Shown here: one piece after another, positions 7,299 through 17,132 of the stretch
Layout of the letters: every line of letters begins with the position of its first letter
How positions within the stretch are numbered: the stretch's first letter is position 1
Source of the DNA: Sinomonas gamaensis
Lineage (GTDB): Bacteria; Actinomycetota; Actinomycetes; Actinomycetales; Micrococcaceae
Length of the DNA stretch: 64,000 nucleotides
Direction of reading: 5' to 3'
Assembly (NCBI RefSeq): GCF_005876955.1
Contig: NZ_SSCL01000010.1
Span: 65,587-129,586 of the forward strand
Made by a program: the position numbers and the translations under genes
Notes under the pieces: generated by a model
Database searches by the model: none
Seen by the model: only the letters and a program-made list of their open reading frames with translations
Told to the model about the DNA's origin: nothing

Positions 7299-8186
7299 TT
7301 CGGGCAGGTTCCGCTCCCGCTTGAGTCGCCGCTGCCCGAGGACGACGACGGCGAGGCCGGCAAGGATGCCGACGAGCCCAGCGTAGGTCCCGGCTGGCAG
7401 GACCTCGTGGAGGAAAACCGCCGCGAGGATCGCCGCTCCGGGGATCTCGAGCAGGATGATCATGGACACCAGGAGCGGGCTCAGGGTTGCCACGAGGTGG
7501 TTGAACGACGTGTGCCCCACGAGCTGAGCCGCCACGGTGATGGCCACGATTCCCGCCCACCCGGACGGGGTGAATCCTGCCAGACGCTGGCCCGAGAGAA
7601 GCGCGAGCACAGCCACCACCAGGGCGCAGACGCCGTAGCAGACCGCCGTATACGTCCCCGTGCTCATGGTCTGCCGGGCCCGCCCGCCCGCCATCGTGTA
7701 CAGGGCCGCGAGCACACCTCCGGCCAGGGCGAGGACATCGCCGAGGACCGCCTCGGGCGAGCCGCCCAGGTCCAGTCCTGTGATGGCCGCGACTCCGGCG
7801 AACGACAGGCCTAGCCCCACCAGGACGGCTGCTGGCAGACGACTCCCGCGGAGGAGGGCGAACACCGCGATCCAGCCCGATTGGAGGCACACGAGCGCGG
7901 TGGTGGCGGCGACAGAGGTGAGCGTGAGCGCGTACATGAAGGTCACGAAGTGGAAGGCGAGGGCGACGCCGGCCGAGATCGACCAGAGGTACTCCCGGCG
8001 TCCGAGGCGCTGGAACTGCGACGGCTCCCGGACGGCTACGGGAGCGGCCATGACCACGGCGGCCAGGGCATTGCGCCAGAAGGCGATCGCGAGGGCCGTG
8101 ACCGAGCCTCCCGCGAGCGTTGCGGCGATGAGGGGCCCCGAGGCGGAGACGCCGAGGACGCCGAGCGTGGCGATGAGAGGGGTCAC
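7284..8186 (-). CDS. EamA/DMT family transporter
   Basis: A 300-residue drug/metabolite-superfamily permease with ten hydrophobic segments in two homologous EamA halves. Examples are LIATLGVLGVSASGPLIAAT at the start and SMIILLEIPGAAILAAVFLHEVLPAGTY in the second half, where the E-x-x-x-A-A-x-x-x-x-x-E-x-L pattern is typical. It probably exports a small metabolite or amino acid; the substrate cannot be assigned. It is a single gene, convergent with the glycosyltransferase. The 130 bp beyond its start hold nothing recognisable. Confidence 0.88.
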   Translation of the reverse strand: MTPLIATLGVLGVSASGPLIAATLAGGSVTALAIAFWRNALAAVVMAAPVAVREPSQFQRLGRREYLWSISAGVALAFHFVTFMYALTLTSVAATTALVCLQSGWIAVFALLRGSRLPAAVLVGLGLSFAGVAAITGLDLGGSPEAVLGDVLALAGGVLAALYTMAGGRARQTMSTGTYTAVCYGVCALVVAVLALLSGQRLAGFTPSGWAGIVAITVAAQLVGHTSFNHLVATLSPLLVSMIILLEIPGAAILAAVFLHEVLPAGTYAGLVGILAGLAVVVLGQRRLKRERNLPELGAD

Positions 8187-8318
8187 CGCTCCACTCTAGA
8201 CGGGCGCGTCCGGCGCTCCTGTCCGCTTCTTCGAGCCCCTGCAGCCTGTCGTCACGCGACACGCCGGGCCAGAAGCGATTGGGGAGTATCAACCGGACAG
8301 GAGCCCGGGCGGAGGCAG

Positions 8319-8354
8319 AAAAAAGTCCCGGCACCGTACTGGTGCCGGGACTTT
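8319..8354 (-). terminator. Rho-independent terminator of tRNA-Ala
   Basis: On the minus strand AAGTCCCGGCACC pairs perfectly with GGTGCCGGGACTT around a 5-base loop and is followed by a run of Ts. It ends the tRNA-Ala transcript. Confidence 0.9.
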
Positions 8355-8361
8355 CCACCGG

Positions 8362-8434
8362 TGGAGGCAAGGGGACTCGAACCCCTAACCCCCTGCTTGC
8401 AAAGCAGGTGCGCTACCAATTGCGCCATGCCCCC
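8362..8434 (-). tRNA. tRNA-Ala (anticodon TGC)
   Basis: A 73-nt cloverleaf with 7-bp acceptor stem GGGGGCA / TGCCTCC (one G-T), discriminator A, anticodon arm CCTGC-TTTGCAA-GCAGG and T-arm AGGGGTTCGAGTCCCCT. CCA is not encoded. A terminator follows at once. Confidence 0.97.
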
Positions 8435-8454
8435 GGATCGACCAGAAGGCGAAG

Positions 8455-8574
8455 CTACTCGACGTTGTCCGTCGTGGAGCTCCAGACCTTCTTCTGGGCT
8501 TCGGATTCCTGGACCTTCTTGACAACAAAAGCGCCCGCAAGAGCAGCGATCGCCACAGCAATCAGCTTCTTCAC
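8455..8574 (-). CDS. DLW-39 family microprotein
   Basis: A 39-residue ORF between tRNA-Ile and tRNA-Ala. It starts at GTG with GGAGG eight bases upstream and begins MKKLIAVAIAALAGAFVVKK, a short hydrophobic helix that probably inserts in the membrane. It continues VQESEAQKKVWSSTTDNVE. Length, position between these two tRNAs and composition match the actinobacterial DLW-39 family; here the name-giving motif reads KVW. The function is unknown. Confidence 0.82.
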   Translation of the reverse strand: MKKLIAVAIAALAGAFVVKKVQESEAQKKVWSSTTDNVE

Positions 8575-8604
8575 GGGCACCTCCGAGTCGGAAAGCAGGA
8601 TCCG

Positions 8605-8678
8605 TGGGCGTACCAGGACTTGAACCTGGGACCTCTTCGTTATCAGCGAAGCGCTCTAACCGCCTGAGCTATACGCCC
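8605..8678 (-). tRNA. tRNA-Ile (anticodon GAT)
   Basis: A 74-nt cloverleaf with acceptor GGGCGTA / TACGCCC, discriminator A, anticodon arm CTTCG-CTGATAA-CGAAG and T-arm with GGTTCAAGTCC. CCA is not encoded. It lies upstream of DLW-39 and tRNA-Ala on the same strand. Confidence 0.97.
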
Positions 8679-8767
8679 CCACAGCCTCACGAGCCCTATA
8701 TTCCATAGTGCCCTTGGGCCGAGATAAGACTCTACAGCACCGGAGGCAACCCGGCCAAATCCGTCGG

Positions 8768-9397
8768 TCAGTCGTCGGTGAGCGTCACGCCGACGCCGCC
8801 GACGAGGGCCGACGCGATGTTGTAGAGCACCGCGGTGAGCATCGACAGGGCCGTCAGGAGCACGACGTTGACCACCGCGATGATCGTCGCGAACGACGCC
8901 ACCTGGCCCAGCGAGGCGACCTTCTTGAGGTCGAATCCGCCGCTCTCGGAGCCGGCCACCTCACCAAGAAGGCCGTTGATCTTGTCGAAGATTCCGGTGA
9001 CGTCGAGGACCATCCAGAGGACGATCGACGCGACGACGGTCACGATCCCGAGCGCGACCGAGAGCAGGAACGCCATCTTGAGCACGGACCACGGATCGAC
9101 CTTGCTCACGAGGAGCCGGGCGCGCCGCTGCTTGGCCTTGGGCGCCGGACGCACGAGACCCTGAGTGGGCGCACCGCCGAGAGGAGGACGCTGGGCCGGT
9201 CGAGCACCCGCCGGGCGCTGGGCGCTGCCCGGAGCCGCCGTGGCGGGACGCGGGCCAGCGGTCGTGGGAGCCTGGGTGCCGCGCGGCTGATAGCCGCCAG
9301 CGGACGACGGCGACGCCGCCGGCCGCTGCGGGGGGCGGGCCGGTGGGGTCACCTGAGGGTAGCCGCCGGGACGGGCCTCGTTCTCGGGCGTGCTCAC
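8768..9397 (-). CDS. DUF3566 domain membrane protein
   Basis: A 209-residue protein with a long Pro/Ala/Gln-rich, probably disordered N-terminal region (1-90). A DUF3566 domain of two transmembrane helices follows, starting at about [23 protein letters not shown] and ending [24 protein letters not shown]. The family is actinobacterial, lies downstream of gyrA and has no established biochemical role; an envelope or septum link has been proposed for relatives. Its GTG overlaps the gyrA stop (GTGA), so it is translated with gyrA. Confidence 0.9.
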   Translation of the reverse strand: MSTPENEARPGGYPQVTPPARPPQRPAASPSSAGGYQPRGTQAPTTAGPRPATAAPGSAQRPAGARPAQRPPLGGAPTQGLVRPAPKAKQRRARLLVSKVDPWSVLKMAFLLSVALGIVTVVASIVLWMVLDVTGIFDKINGLLGEVAGSESGGFDLKKVASLGQVASFATIIAVVNVVLLTALSMLTAVLYNIASALVGGVGVTLTDD

Positions 9398-12042
9398 TCG
9401 TTACCTCCGGGGTTCTCGACAGAGTCTCCACTCAACGTTACGGCATCCTCTGCCTGCACGCCTTCGACAGCTGTCTCGGCGTCGTCCTCGGGAAGGATCT
9501 CGACGACCGCCTCTTCGGCTTCGTCGGCAAGGCCTCGCTCCGTGTTCTTCGCCACGGCGATGATCCGATCGCCGTCGTCCGGCCGCGCGAAGATGACGCC
9601 CATGGTGTCCCGTCCGGTAGCGGGAACGCCCGAGACGGCGGAGCGAACCACCTTGCCGCCTTCCATCACCACGAGAACCTCGTCCTCGTCCTGGACGATG
9701 AGCGCACCCATGAGGTGGCCGCGGCCCTCCTGGTACTTGCCCACCTTGATGCCGAGGCCGCCGCGACCCTGGCGCCGGTACTCCTCGACCGAGGTCTTCT
9801 TGGCGTAGCCGGCCTCGGTGACGATGAAGACGGAGGATCCCTCGCGCACCACATCCGCGGCGAGGAGCTCGTCGTCGTCCCGGAACTTCATGCCGGTGAC
9901 GCCGCTCGTCGCGCGTCCCATGGGACGGAGCGCGTCGTCGTCGGCCGTGAAGCGCACGGACTGGCCGTGCCGGGAGACGAGCATGAGGTCGTCGGTCTCC
10001 GAGACCAGCTGCGCGGAGACGAGCTCGTCGCCGTCGCGGAGGTTGATGGCGATGACGCCGGCGGACCGGTTCGTGTCGTAGTCCTCGAGGCGGGTCTTCT
10101 TCACCAGACCGCCCTTCGTGGCGAGGACCAGGTAAGGAGCCTGCTGGTAGTCGCGCAGGTCGAGCACCTGGGCGATGCGCTCGTCCGGCTGGAACGCGAG
10201 CACGTTCGCCACGTGCTGGCCCTTCGCGTCGCGGCCGCCCTCGGCGAGCTCGTACGCCTTCGCCCGGTACACGCGCCCAAGGTTCGTGAAGAACAGCAGC
10301 CAGTGGTGCGTGGTCGTGACGAAGAAGTGCTCCACGACGTCGTCCCCGCGCAGCTGCGCACCGCGGACTCCCTTGCCGCCGCGGTTCTGCTGGCGGTACT
10401 GGTCGCTTCGGGTGCGCTTGACGTAGCCGCCACGGGTGATGGTGACGACCATCTCTTCCTCGGGGATGAGGTCCTCGACGCTCATCTCTCCGTCGAAGCC
10501 CGGAAGGATCCGCGTGCGGCGGTCGTCGCCGTACTTCTCGACGATCGTTGCGAGCTCTTCCGAGATGATCGCGCGCTGCCGGGCGGGATCGGCGAGGATC
10601 TCGCGGTACTCCGCGATCTGCGCCTCGAGCTCGTCATTGCGGTCCTGGATCTTCTGCCGCTCGAGGGCCGCGAGGCGGCGGAGCTGCATGTCGAGGATCG
10701 CGCGGGCCTGGAGCTCGTCGATCTCGAGCAGCGACATCAGCCCGTCACGAGCCTCTTCCACAGTGGGGGAGCGACGGATGAGGGCGATGACCTCGTCCAG
10801 CATGTCGAGCGCCTTGAGGAGGCCGCGGAGGATGTGGATCTCTTCCTCGGCCTTCCGCAGCCGGAACCGGGTGCGGCGCACGATGACATCGATCTGGTGG
10901 GTCACCCAGTGGCGCACGAAGGCGTCGAGCGAGAGCGTGCGGGGCACGCCGTCGACGATCGCGAGCATGTTCGCCGCGAAGTTGTCCTGCAGCTGCGTGT
11001 GCTTGTACAGGTTGTTCAGCACGACCTTGGCGACGGCATCGCGCTTGAGCACGATCACGAGGCGCTGGCCGGTGCGGCCCGAGGTCTCGTCGCGCAGGTC
11101 GGCGATGCCGTGCAGCTTCCCGTCCTTGACGAGCTCGGCGATCTTCATCGCGAGATTGTCCGGATTCGCCATGTACGGCAGCTCCGTGACCACGAGGCAC
11201 GTGCGGCCCTGGATCTCCTCGACGTTGACCACCGCGCGCATGGTGATCGAGCCGCGGCCCGTGCGGTACGCGTCCTCGATGCCACGGTGCCCGAGGATCG
11301 TCGCACCGGTGGGGAAGTCCGGGCCCTTGATCCGGGCGAGGAGTGCGTCGAGGAGCTCTTCGCGGGTCGCCTCCGGATTCTGGAGGTACCACTGCACGCC
11401 GTCGGCCACTTCGCGGAGGTTGTGCGGTGGAATGTTGGTGGCCATGCCGACGGCGATGCCGGACGAGCCGTTGACCAGCAGGTTCGGGAACCGGGCCGGC
11501 AGGATCGTCGGCTCCTGGTTCTTGCCGTCGTAGTTGTCCTGGAAATCGACGGTCTCCTCGTCGATGTCCCGGACCATCTCCATGGCGAGCGGCGCCATCT
11601 TGGTCTCGGTGTAGCGCGGAGCCGCGGCGCCGTCGTTGCCGGGGGAGCCGAAGTTCCCCTGGCCGAGCGCGAGCGGATAGCGCATGACCCAGTCCTGGAT
11701 GAGGCGCACGAGGGCGTCGTAGATCGCCATGTCGCCGTGGGGGTGGTACGTGCCCATGACGTCGCCGACCACGCGCGCGCACTTGTTGAAGCCGCGATCA
11801 GGGCGGTAGCCGCCGTCGAACATCGCATACAGGACGCGGCGGTGCACGGGCTTGAGGCCGTCGCGCACGTCGGGGAGCGCGCGGCCCACGATGACCGCCA
11901 TCGCATAGTCGAGGTAGGAGCGCTGCATCTCCGTCTGCAGGTCCACCTGCTCGACGCGGTCGATGAGAGCGCCCTCGGCGAGGGGGCCGGTGGGCATGCC
12001 GTCGGGACCGACGCCAGGGGTCTCGGGCGTCTCGTCGCTCAT
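9394..12042 (-). CDS. gyrA: DNA gyrase subunit A
   Basis: An 882-residue breakage-reunion subunit of gyrase, which with GyrB introduces negative supercoils. Catalytic Tyr144 lies in AAAPRYTE, the winged-helix region has [11 protein letters not shown], and the C-terminal beta-pinwheel includes the GyrA-box-like [11 protein letters not shown]. In the quinolone-determining region the sequence is [14 protein letters not shown]: the position equivalent to E. coli Ser83 is Met105 (codon ATG), while the Asp87 equivalent (Asp109) is kept. AGGAG precedes the ATG. It is in an operon with gyrB (33-bp gap) and DUF3566 (GTGA overlap). Confidence 0.98.
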   Translation of the reverse strand: MSDETPETPGVGPDGMPTGPLAEGALIDRVEQVDLQTEMQRSYLDYAMAVIVGRALPDVRDGLKPVHRRVLYAMFDGGYRPDRGFNKCARVVGDVMGTYHPHGDMAIYDALVRLIQDWVMRYPLALGQGNFGSPGNDGAAAPRYTETKMAPLAMEMVRDIDEETVDFQDNYDGKNQEPTILPARFPNLLVNGSSGIAVGMATNIPPHNLREVADGVQWYLQNPEATREELLDALLARIKGPDFPTGATILGHRGIEDAYRTGRGSITMRAVVNVEEIQGRTCLVVTELPYMANPDNLAMKIAELVKDGKLHGIADLRDETSGRTGQRLVIVLKRDAVAKVVLNNLYKHTQLQDNFAANMLAIVDGVPRTLSLDAFVRHWVTHQIDVIVRRTRFRLRKAEEEIHILRGLLKALDMLDEVIALIRRSPTVEEARDGLMSLLEIDELQARAILDMQLRRLAALERQKIQDRNDELEAQIAEYREILADPARQRAIISEELATIVEKYGDDRRTRILPGFDGEMSVEDLIPEEEMVVTITRGGYVKRTRSDQYRQQNRGGKGVRGAQLRGDDVVEHFFVTTTHHWLLFFTNLGRVYRAKAYELAEGGRDAKGQHVANVLAFQPDERIAQVLDLRDYQQAPYLVLATKGGLVKKTRLEDYDTNRSAGVIAINLRDGDELVSAQLVSETDDLMLVSRHGQSVRFTADDDALRPMGRATSGVTGMKFRDDDELLAADVVREGSSVFIVTEAGYAKKTSVEEYRRQGRGGLGIKVGKYQEGRGHLMGALIVQDEDEVLVVMEGGKVVRSAVSGVPATGRDTMGVIFARPDDGDRIIAVAKNTERGLADEAEEAVVEILPEDDAETAVEGVQAEDAVTLSGDSVENPGGNE

Positions 12043-12075
12043 GAAAGTCTCCTAAAGGGTTGCAGGGGAGCCAGG

Positions 12076-14139
12076 TCAGATGTCCAGGAAGCGGACATCC
12101 TTGGCGTTCTGCTGAATGAAGTGCCGGCGCGACTCCACGTCATCGCCCATGAGCACCGCGAACGTCTGGTCGGCTGCCGCGGCGTCCTCCATGGTCACCT
12201 GGAGCAGCGTGCGGTGATCCGGGTCCATCGTGGTGTCCCAGAGCTCGGTGTAGTCCATCTCGCCGAGGCCCTTGTACCGCTGGATCCCGTTCTCCTTCGG
12301 GAGCCGCTGCCCGTTGGCCAGCCCGAGCCGGATGGTCTCGTCCCGCTCGCGATCGCTGTACACGTAGTCGTGCGGATGGTTGGACCACTTGATCCGGTAG
12401 AGCGGCGGCTGCGCGAGGTACACGTACCCGTTCTCGATGAGCGGCCGCATGTAGCGGAACAGGAGCGTCATGAGCAGGGTCGTGATGTGCTGGCCGTCCA
12501 CGTCTGCGTCGGCCATGAGCACGATCTTGTGGTACCGCAGCTTGGCAATGTCGAAGTCTTCGCCGATGCCCGTGCCGAAGGCCGTGATCATCGACTGGAT
12601 CTCGGCGTTGCCGAGCGCCTTGTCGAGGCGCGCCCGCTCCACGTTCAGGATCTTGCCTCGGAGCGGGAGGATCGCCTGGGTCTTCGGATTGCGGCCGCGT
12701 TTTGCGGAACCGCCTGCCGAGTCGCCCTCCACGAGGTAGACCTCGCACTCCGACGGATCCTTCGACGAGCAGTCGGACAGCTTGCCGGGCATGCCGAACG
12801 ACTCGAGCGGACTCTTCCGGCGCGCATTGTCGCGGGCCTTCCGTGCCGCCATGCGGGCCTGGGAGGCCTGGATCGCCTTCCGGATGATGTCGCGGGCGGG
12901 GCCAGGATTGCGCTCGAACCAATCGCCGAGCTGATCGGTCACCACGCGCTGGACGAAGCCCTTCGCCTCGGAGTTTCCGAGCTTCGTCTTCGTCTGGCCC
13001 TCGAACTGGGGCTCTGAGAGCTTGATGCTGATGACGGCGGTCAGGCCCTCGCGGACGTCGTCGCCCGTGAGGTTGTCCTCCTTCTCCTTGAGGATCCCCT
13101 TCTCGCGCGCGTAGCGGTTCACGAGGGACGTCATCGCGGCGCGGAAGCCCTCCTCGTGGGTGCCGCCCTCGTGGGTGTTGATGGTGTTCGCGTAGGTGTG
13201 CACCGACTCGGCGTAGGCCGTGGTCCACTGCATCGCGGCTTCCAGCGTCATGCCCCGCTCGCCGTCGGTGCTCTCGAACGCGATGACCTCTTCGTGGATG
13301 ACCTCGATCTTCTTCGAGGAGTTGAGGTGCTTGACGTAGTCCAGCAGGCCGTCGTCGTACTTGTAGTCGACCGTGCGCGGCTCGGGGGCGTGCTCCGCCT
13401 CGTCCGCGAGCTCCTCCTCGTCCACCTGTGTGGCGCGCTCGTCCGTCAGGGTGATCCGCAGGCCCTTGTTGAGGAAGGCCATCTGCTGGAAGCGCGCGCG
13501 GAGCGTCTCGAAGTCGAAGACCACGCTCTCGAAGATCGAGGGGTCCGGATAGAACGTCTGGATCGTGCCAGTGGCCTCGGTCTCCTCGCCCTGCTCGAGG
13601 CTCCCGACCGGATGGCCGCCGTCGCGGAACGACATCCGCCAGACGTGGCCCTGCCTGCGGACCTCGGTGTCCACACGGATCGAGAGGGCGTTGACCACCG
13701 AGATGCCGACGCCGTGAAGACCGCCAGAGACGGTGTACCCGCCGCCGCCGAACTTGCCGCCGGCGTGCAGGATGGTCATGACTACCTCCACGGTGGGCTT
13801 GCCCTCCGTGGGGTGGATGTCCACGGGGATGCCGCGTCCGTTGTCCTCGACGCGCACTCCGCCGTCCTGCTGCAGGGTGACCTTGATGTGGTCGCAGTAC
13901 CCGGCAAGGGCTTCGTCGACCGAGTTGTCCACCACCTCGTAGACGAGGTGGTGGAGGCCGCGGGGTCCGGTGGAACCGATGTACATGCCCGGGCGTTTGC
14001 GGACGGCTTCGAGGCCCTCGAGTACGGTGATGCTGCTCGCCCCGTATTCCCTCGGGGCCTGCGCTTCCGGTGTCTGTTCAGGCGTGGGTGCAGCTGCACC
14101 GTCCCCGTTCCAGTCGTTCGCTGCGCTCTCGTCAGCCAC
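12076..14139 (-). CDS. gyrB: DNA gyrase subunit B
   Basis: A 687-residue ATPase subunit of gyrase. The GHKL ATPase begins at about [20 protein letters not shown], with [15 protein letters not shown] and DNGRGIPVD for ATP/Mg. The TOPRIM domain has [13 protein letters not shown] and [10 protein letters not shown], and DADVDGQHI supplies the metal-binding acidic residues. The first 32 residues are a variable acidic/Ala-rich extension. The start is a GTG with AGAGGGG about 15 bases upstream, a little far. The 219 bp before it hold the leader and the end of dciA; I see nothing else there. Confidence 0.98.
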   Translation of the reverse strand: MADESAANDWNGDGAAAPTPEQTPEAQAPREYGASSITVLEGLEAVRKRPGMYIGSTGPRGLHHLVYEVVDNSVDEALAGYCDHIKVTLQQDGGVRVEDNGRGIPVDIHPTEGKPTVEVVMTILHAGGKFGGGGYTVSGGLHGVGISVVNALSIRVDTEVRRQGHVWRMSFRDGGHPVGSLEQGEETEATGTIQTFYPDPSIFESVVFDFETLRARFQQMAFLNKGLRITLTDERATQVDEEELADEAEHAPEPRTVDYKYDDGLLDYVKHLNSSKKIEVIHEEVIAFESTDGERGMTLEAAMQWTTAYAESVHTYANTINTHEGGTHEEGFRAAMTSLVNRYAREKGILKEKEDNLTGDDVREGLTAVISIKLSEPQFEGQTKTKLGNSEAKGFVQRVVTDQLGDWFERNPGPARDIIRKAIQASQARMAARKARDNARRKSPLESFGMPGKLSDCSSKDPSECEVYLVEGDSAGGSAKRGRNPKTQAILPLRGKILNVERARLDKALGNAEIQSMITAFGTGIGEDFDIAKLRYHKIVLMADADVDGQHITTLLMTLLFRYMRPLIENGYVYLAQPPLYRIKWSNHPHDYVYSDRERDETIRLGLANGQRLPKENGIQRYKGLGEMDYTELWDTTMDPDHRTLLQVTMEDAAAADQTFAVLMGDDVESRRHFIQQNAKDVRFLDI

Positions 14140-14359
14140 AGGCAGTCTCTACCCCTCTTCAATCGACAGGCTTATGACTCAATTCTACCGGTTCCCGCGC
14201 TCTGGCTTGGACACTCCGGGGCCGTGTGTGCCCATGGGAAGCCTGCAAGGGCGGTTATGGCGGCTCAAAAGGAGGCCGACCAAGGGGCAGTGTGGCTCCC
14301 GGCCCGTGAGCGGCGCAGACCGCGGATTCCCGGCTTGGACCTGACGGGGGCCTCTGGGG

Positions 14360-14902
14360 TCAGCCGTAGGTGTCCCGCGGCCCCCGGCCGCGGACGTGCC
14401 GCAGGCCCTTGCGCCAGCTCGGCGCGGTGGGACCGAGCACTTGGAGGGTGCGGACGACGTCGGGCCCCAGCTCGCGCGCGAAGCGGTCCAGGATCGCTGT
14501 GCTGAGCAATCGCAGCTGAGTGGCCCACGCCGTGGAATCGCACCTGACACGCAGGGTCGTGTCATCGAAGCTCTCCGGCGTGCAGTGGGCGGCCACCTCG
14601 GGACCCACGAGCTCCGGCCACCGAGCCATGACGGAGCCGACGGCCACGGGGGAGGACCATCCGCGGTCGGCCACCATCCGGCTCACGACATTCCCGAGTC
14701 CCAGGGGGTCACGGCCCGAATATCCGGGCTCCCGCCGGCGGCGCACCTTCCGCGGCTCGCTCGACGTTCCAGGCGGAGGGGTGACGAGCGAGCCCTTGGT
14801 CCGGGTTCGAATCTCGCCTCGAGCCTCCGCCGCCTGACGCACGCGGTTGAGCGCCGCCTGCGCGGCGTCGACCTCTTCGGGGTGATCCGCGGAGTCGGCC
14901 AT
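14360..14902 (-). CDS. dciA: DciA family (DUF721) helicase-loader-like protein
   Basis: A 180-residue DciA homologue. In bacteria without DnaC/DnaI, DciA interacts with the replicative helicase DnaB and promotes its loading. The N-terminal third is charged and probably disordered. The DUF721 domain spans about 70-165: MVADRGWSSPVAVGSVMARWPELVGPEVAAHC, then LRVRCDSTAWATQLRLL. The start ATG shares one base with the recF stop (TGATG), so it is coupled to recF, as in many actinobacteria. Confidence 0.92.
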   Translation of the reverse strand: MADSADHPEEVDAAQAALNRVRQAAEARGEIRTRTKGSLVTPPPGTSSEPRKVRRRREPGYSGRDPLGLGNVVSRMVADRGWSSPVAVGSVMARWPELVGPEVAAHCTPESFDDTTLRVRCDSTAWATQLRLLSTAILDRFARELGPDVVRTLQVLGPTAPSWRKGLRHVRGRGPRDTYG

Positions 14903-16155
14903 CAGCCGGCCTCGGTCTTGGGCTCATGGTCGGGGGCCTCCGCCGCGATTCCCCCCGGGACCACCTGCACCCGGCGACCCGAGAGCTCTGCGGGGATATC
15001 GCCGTCGACCGCCGCGGTGACAATGACCTGCTCCGCCTTGGCGACGATCGACGCAAGTCTTGTGCGCCGGGCCGTGTCGAGTTCGGCGAACACGTCGTCG
15101 AGGATGAGGATCGGCTCGTCGCCCTCGACCGTTGAGTCGTCGAGCATCACGTAGTAGGACGCGAGGCGCAGGGCCAGCGCGAACGACCACGTCTCGCCAT
15201 GGGAAGCGAATCCTTTCGCCGGGGCGGGACCCAGCAGCAGCTCCAGCTCGTCCCGGTGGGGACCCACGAGCGAGAGCCCGCGCTCGAGTTCGCGGGGCCT
15301 CGAGGCCGCCAGCGCGGCGAGGAAGCGCTCGGCGATCTCGCCGGCGGCGAGGGTTTCCAGACCGGCAGCGGACGACGGCGGCACGCTGGCTTCGGGGGTG
15401 GGCTCGCCGTCGTCGTCCGCTACCAAGCCCTCGATGCTTGCACGGTAGGCGAGCTGTGCCGCCTTCGAGCCGTCCGTGAGCTGCGCGTACGCCGTGGCGA
15501 CGTGCGGCCGCAGCCGCTCGACGAGTTCGAGCCGGGCAGCGAGCAGTTCGGCTCCGATCCTGGCCAGCTGCTGGTCCCACACGTCGAGCGTCGATTCGAC
15601 CGTGCCTCCGTGGGCATCGGGGATTCTGCTCCCGCGCGAGCGGGAGGTGCGGGCCGTCTTGAGGAGGGCGTTGCGCTGCTTGAGGACGCGCTCGTAGTCC
15701 GCGCGGGTGCCCGCGTGCCGGGGGATGAGCACCGTCAGGAGCTCGTCGAGGAAACGACGGCGGCCCGAGGGGTCCCCTTTGACAAGCGCGAGGTCTTCCG
15801 GTGCGAAGAGCACGGTCCGGGCGATCCCGAGCATTTCCCGGGCCCGCCGGGGCGCGCCGCGGTTGATCCGCCCGCGATTCGCCCGGCCGGGGTTGACTTC
15901 GAGCTCTAGCTGCGAGCGTTGGACACCGCGCACGAAGCCCGCCCGCACGATCGCCTGGTTCGCGCCGAACCTCACCAGCGGCGCGTCTGAGGACACGCGG
16001 TGCGAGGACAGCGTCGAGAGGAGCCCGATGGCTTCGACAACGTTCGTCTTGCCGACGCCGTTGGGGCCCACGAGCACCGTGGGACCCGGCTCGAGGCTGA
16101 GGTCGAGCTGGGCGTAGCTCCGGAAATCCGTGAGCGAGAGCCGTTCGACGTACAC
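14902..16155 (-). CDS. recF: DNA replication/repair protein RecF
   Basis: A 417-residue SMC-like ATPase that helps RecOR load RecA at single-strand gaps. Walker A GPNGVGKT is at residues 30-37, the signature is in the ERGLSLVGPHRDELELLL region, and Walker B/D-loop LILDDVFAELDTARR is near the C-terminus. The GTG at 16155 gives the standard start (YVERLSLTDFRSYAQ); the AAGGA upstream is about 14 bases away. A longer reading frame upstream has no RecF similarity and would enter gnd. It overlaps dciA by one base and follows gnd by 26 bp. Confidence 0.96.
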   Translation of the reverse strand: MYVERLSLTDFRSYAQLDLSLEPGPTVLVGPNGVGKTNVVEAIGLLSTLSSHRVSSDAPLVRFGANQAIVRAGFVRGVQRSQLELEVNPGRANRGRINRGAPRRAREMLGIARTVLFAPEDLALVKGDPSGRRRFLDELLTVLIPRHAGTRADYERVLKQRNALLKTARTSRSRGSRIPDAHGGTVESTLDVWDQQLARIGAELLAARLELVERLRPHVATAYAQLTDGSKAAQLAYRASIEGLVADDDGEPTPEASVPPSSAAGLETLAAGEIAERFLAALAASRPRELERGLSLVGPHRDELELLLGPAPAKGFASHGETWSFALALRLASYYVMLDDSTVEGDEPILILDDVFAELDTARRTRLASIVAKAEQVIVTAAVDGDIPAELSGRRVQVVPGGIAAEAPDHEPKTEAG

Positions 16156-16181
16156 CTGGAGGAGGGTCCTTCGGCCCTTGG

Positions 16182-17069
16182 CTACTTCGCGGGGCGCGTG
16201 GCGTGGCCGCCGAACTGATGGCGCAGCGCCGAGACCATCTTCATGGCAGGGGAGCTGTCCTCGCGGGACTCGAAGCGGGCGAAGAGGGCGGCCGTGATGG
16301 CAGGCGCGGGGATGGCGTTGGCGATGGCCTCCTCGACGGTCCAACGGCCCTCGCCCGAGTCCTCGACGTAGTCGTCGATGTTCTCCAGGCCTGGATCCTC
16401 CTCGAGTGCCTTGACGAGGAGGTCGAGGAGCCAGGACCGGACGACCGTGCCCTTCTGCCAAGCGCGGAACGTGCCGGGCAGGTCGGTGATGATGTCCTTG
16501 GCGGCAAGCAGCTGGTAGCCCTCCGCGTACGACTGCATGAGGCCGTATTCGATGCCGTTGTGGACCATCTTGGCGTAGTGGCCCGCGCCGATTCCGCCCA
16601 CATGGACGAAGCTGTCCGCACGGACGCCCTCGGGTCGGAGAGCGTCGAAGATCGGCATGGCGGTCTCGATGTCCTGCGCCTCGCCGCCGGCCATGAGGCC
16701 GTAGCCGTTCTGCAGGCCCCAGACACCGCCCGAGACACCGCAGTCCGCGAAGTGAATGCCCTTCTCGGCCAGCTCCGCCGCGTGCCGCTGATCCTCGGTG
16801 AAGCGCGAGTTGCCGCCATCGATCACGAGGTCGCCCGGCGAGAGCTTCTCGCAGAGCTCCTTGACCACGGCATCGGTGATCTCGCCGGCGGGAACCATGA
16901 CCCAGACGACCCGCGGCGTGGGCAGCGCCGCGACGAGCTCTTCAATGGAGGCGACGTCGGCGACCTCCGGGTTGCGGTCATAGCCCGTCACCTCGAGGCC
17001 AGCGCGCCGGGCGCGCTCCCGCATGTTGAAGCCCATCTTGCCGAGGCCGATCAATCCGAAATGCATCAT
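16182..17069 (-). CDS. gnd: 6-phosphogluconate dehydrogenase, decarboxylating (short type)
   Basis: A 295-residue 6-phosphogluconate dehydrogenase of the short (YqeC-type, about 300-residue) class. It oxidatively decarboxylates 6-phosphogluconate to ribulose-5-phosphate in the pentose phosphate pathway. The Rossmann loop GLIGLGKMGFNM is at the N-terminus, VIDGGNSRF and the catalytic CGVSGGVWGL follow, and KMVHNGIEYGLMQ carries the active-site Lys/Asn. AAAGGA precedes two tandem ATGs. Its position between dnaN and recF is usual in this lineage. Confidence 0.95.
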   Translation of the reverse strand: MMHFGLIGLGKMGFNMRERARRAGLEVTGYDRNPEVADVASIEELVAALPTPRVVWVMVPAGEITDAVVKELCEKLSPGDLVIDGGNSRFTEDQRHAAELAEKGIHFADCGVSGGVWGLQNGYGLMAGGEAQDIETAMPIFDALRPEGVRADSFVHVGGIGAGHYAKMVHNGIEYGLMQSYAEGYQLLAAKDIITDLPGTFRAWQKGTVVRSWLLDLLVKALEEDPGLENIDDYVEDSGEGRWTVEEAIANAIPAPAITAALFARFESREDSSPAMKMVSALRHQFGGHATRPAK

Positions 17070-17132
17070 GTTCCTTTCGACGGCACAGCGCGGGCTCGCG
17101 TCCCCCGGGTGTGCAGGGTGCGGTGGACTCGA

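Noticed and set aside
9343-13017. Very long open frame (about 1200 codons) antisense to gyrA and gyrB
   Set aside because: It mirrors the codon pattern of the gyrase genes; such shadows are common in high-GC DNA. The product has no recognisable domain and is His/Val/Arg-rich.
14902-16461. A recF start about 100 codons further upstream
   Set aside because: The extra residues are Arg/Gly/His-rich, overlap gnd and do not resemble RecF; the GTG at 16155 gives the standard N-terminus.
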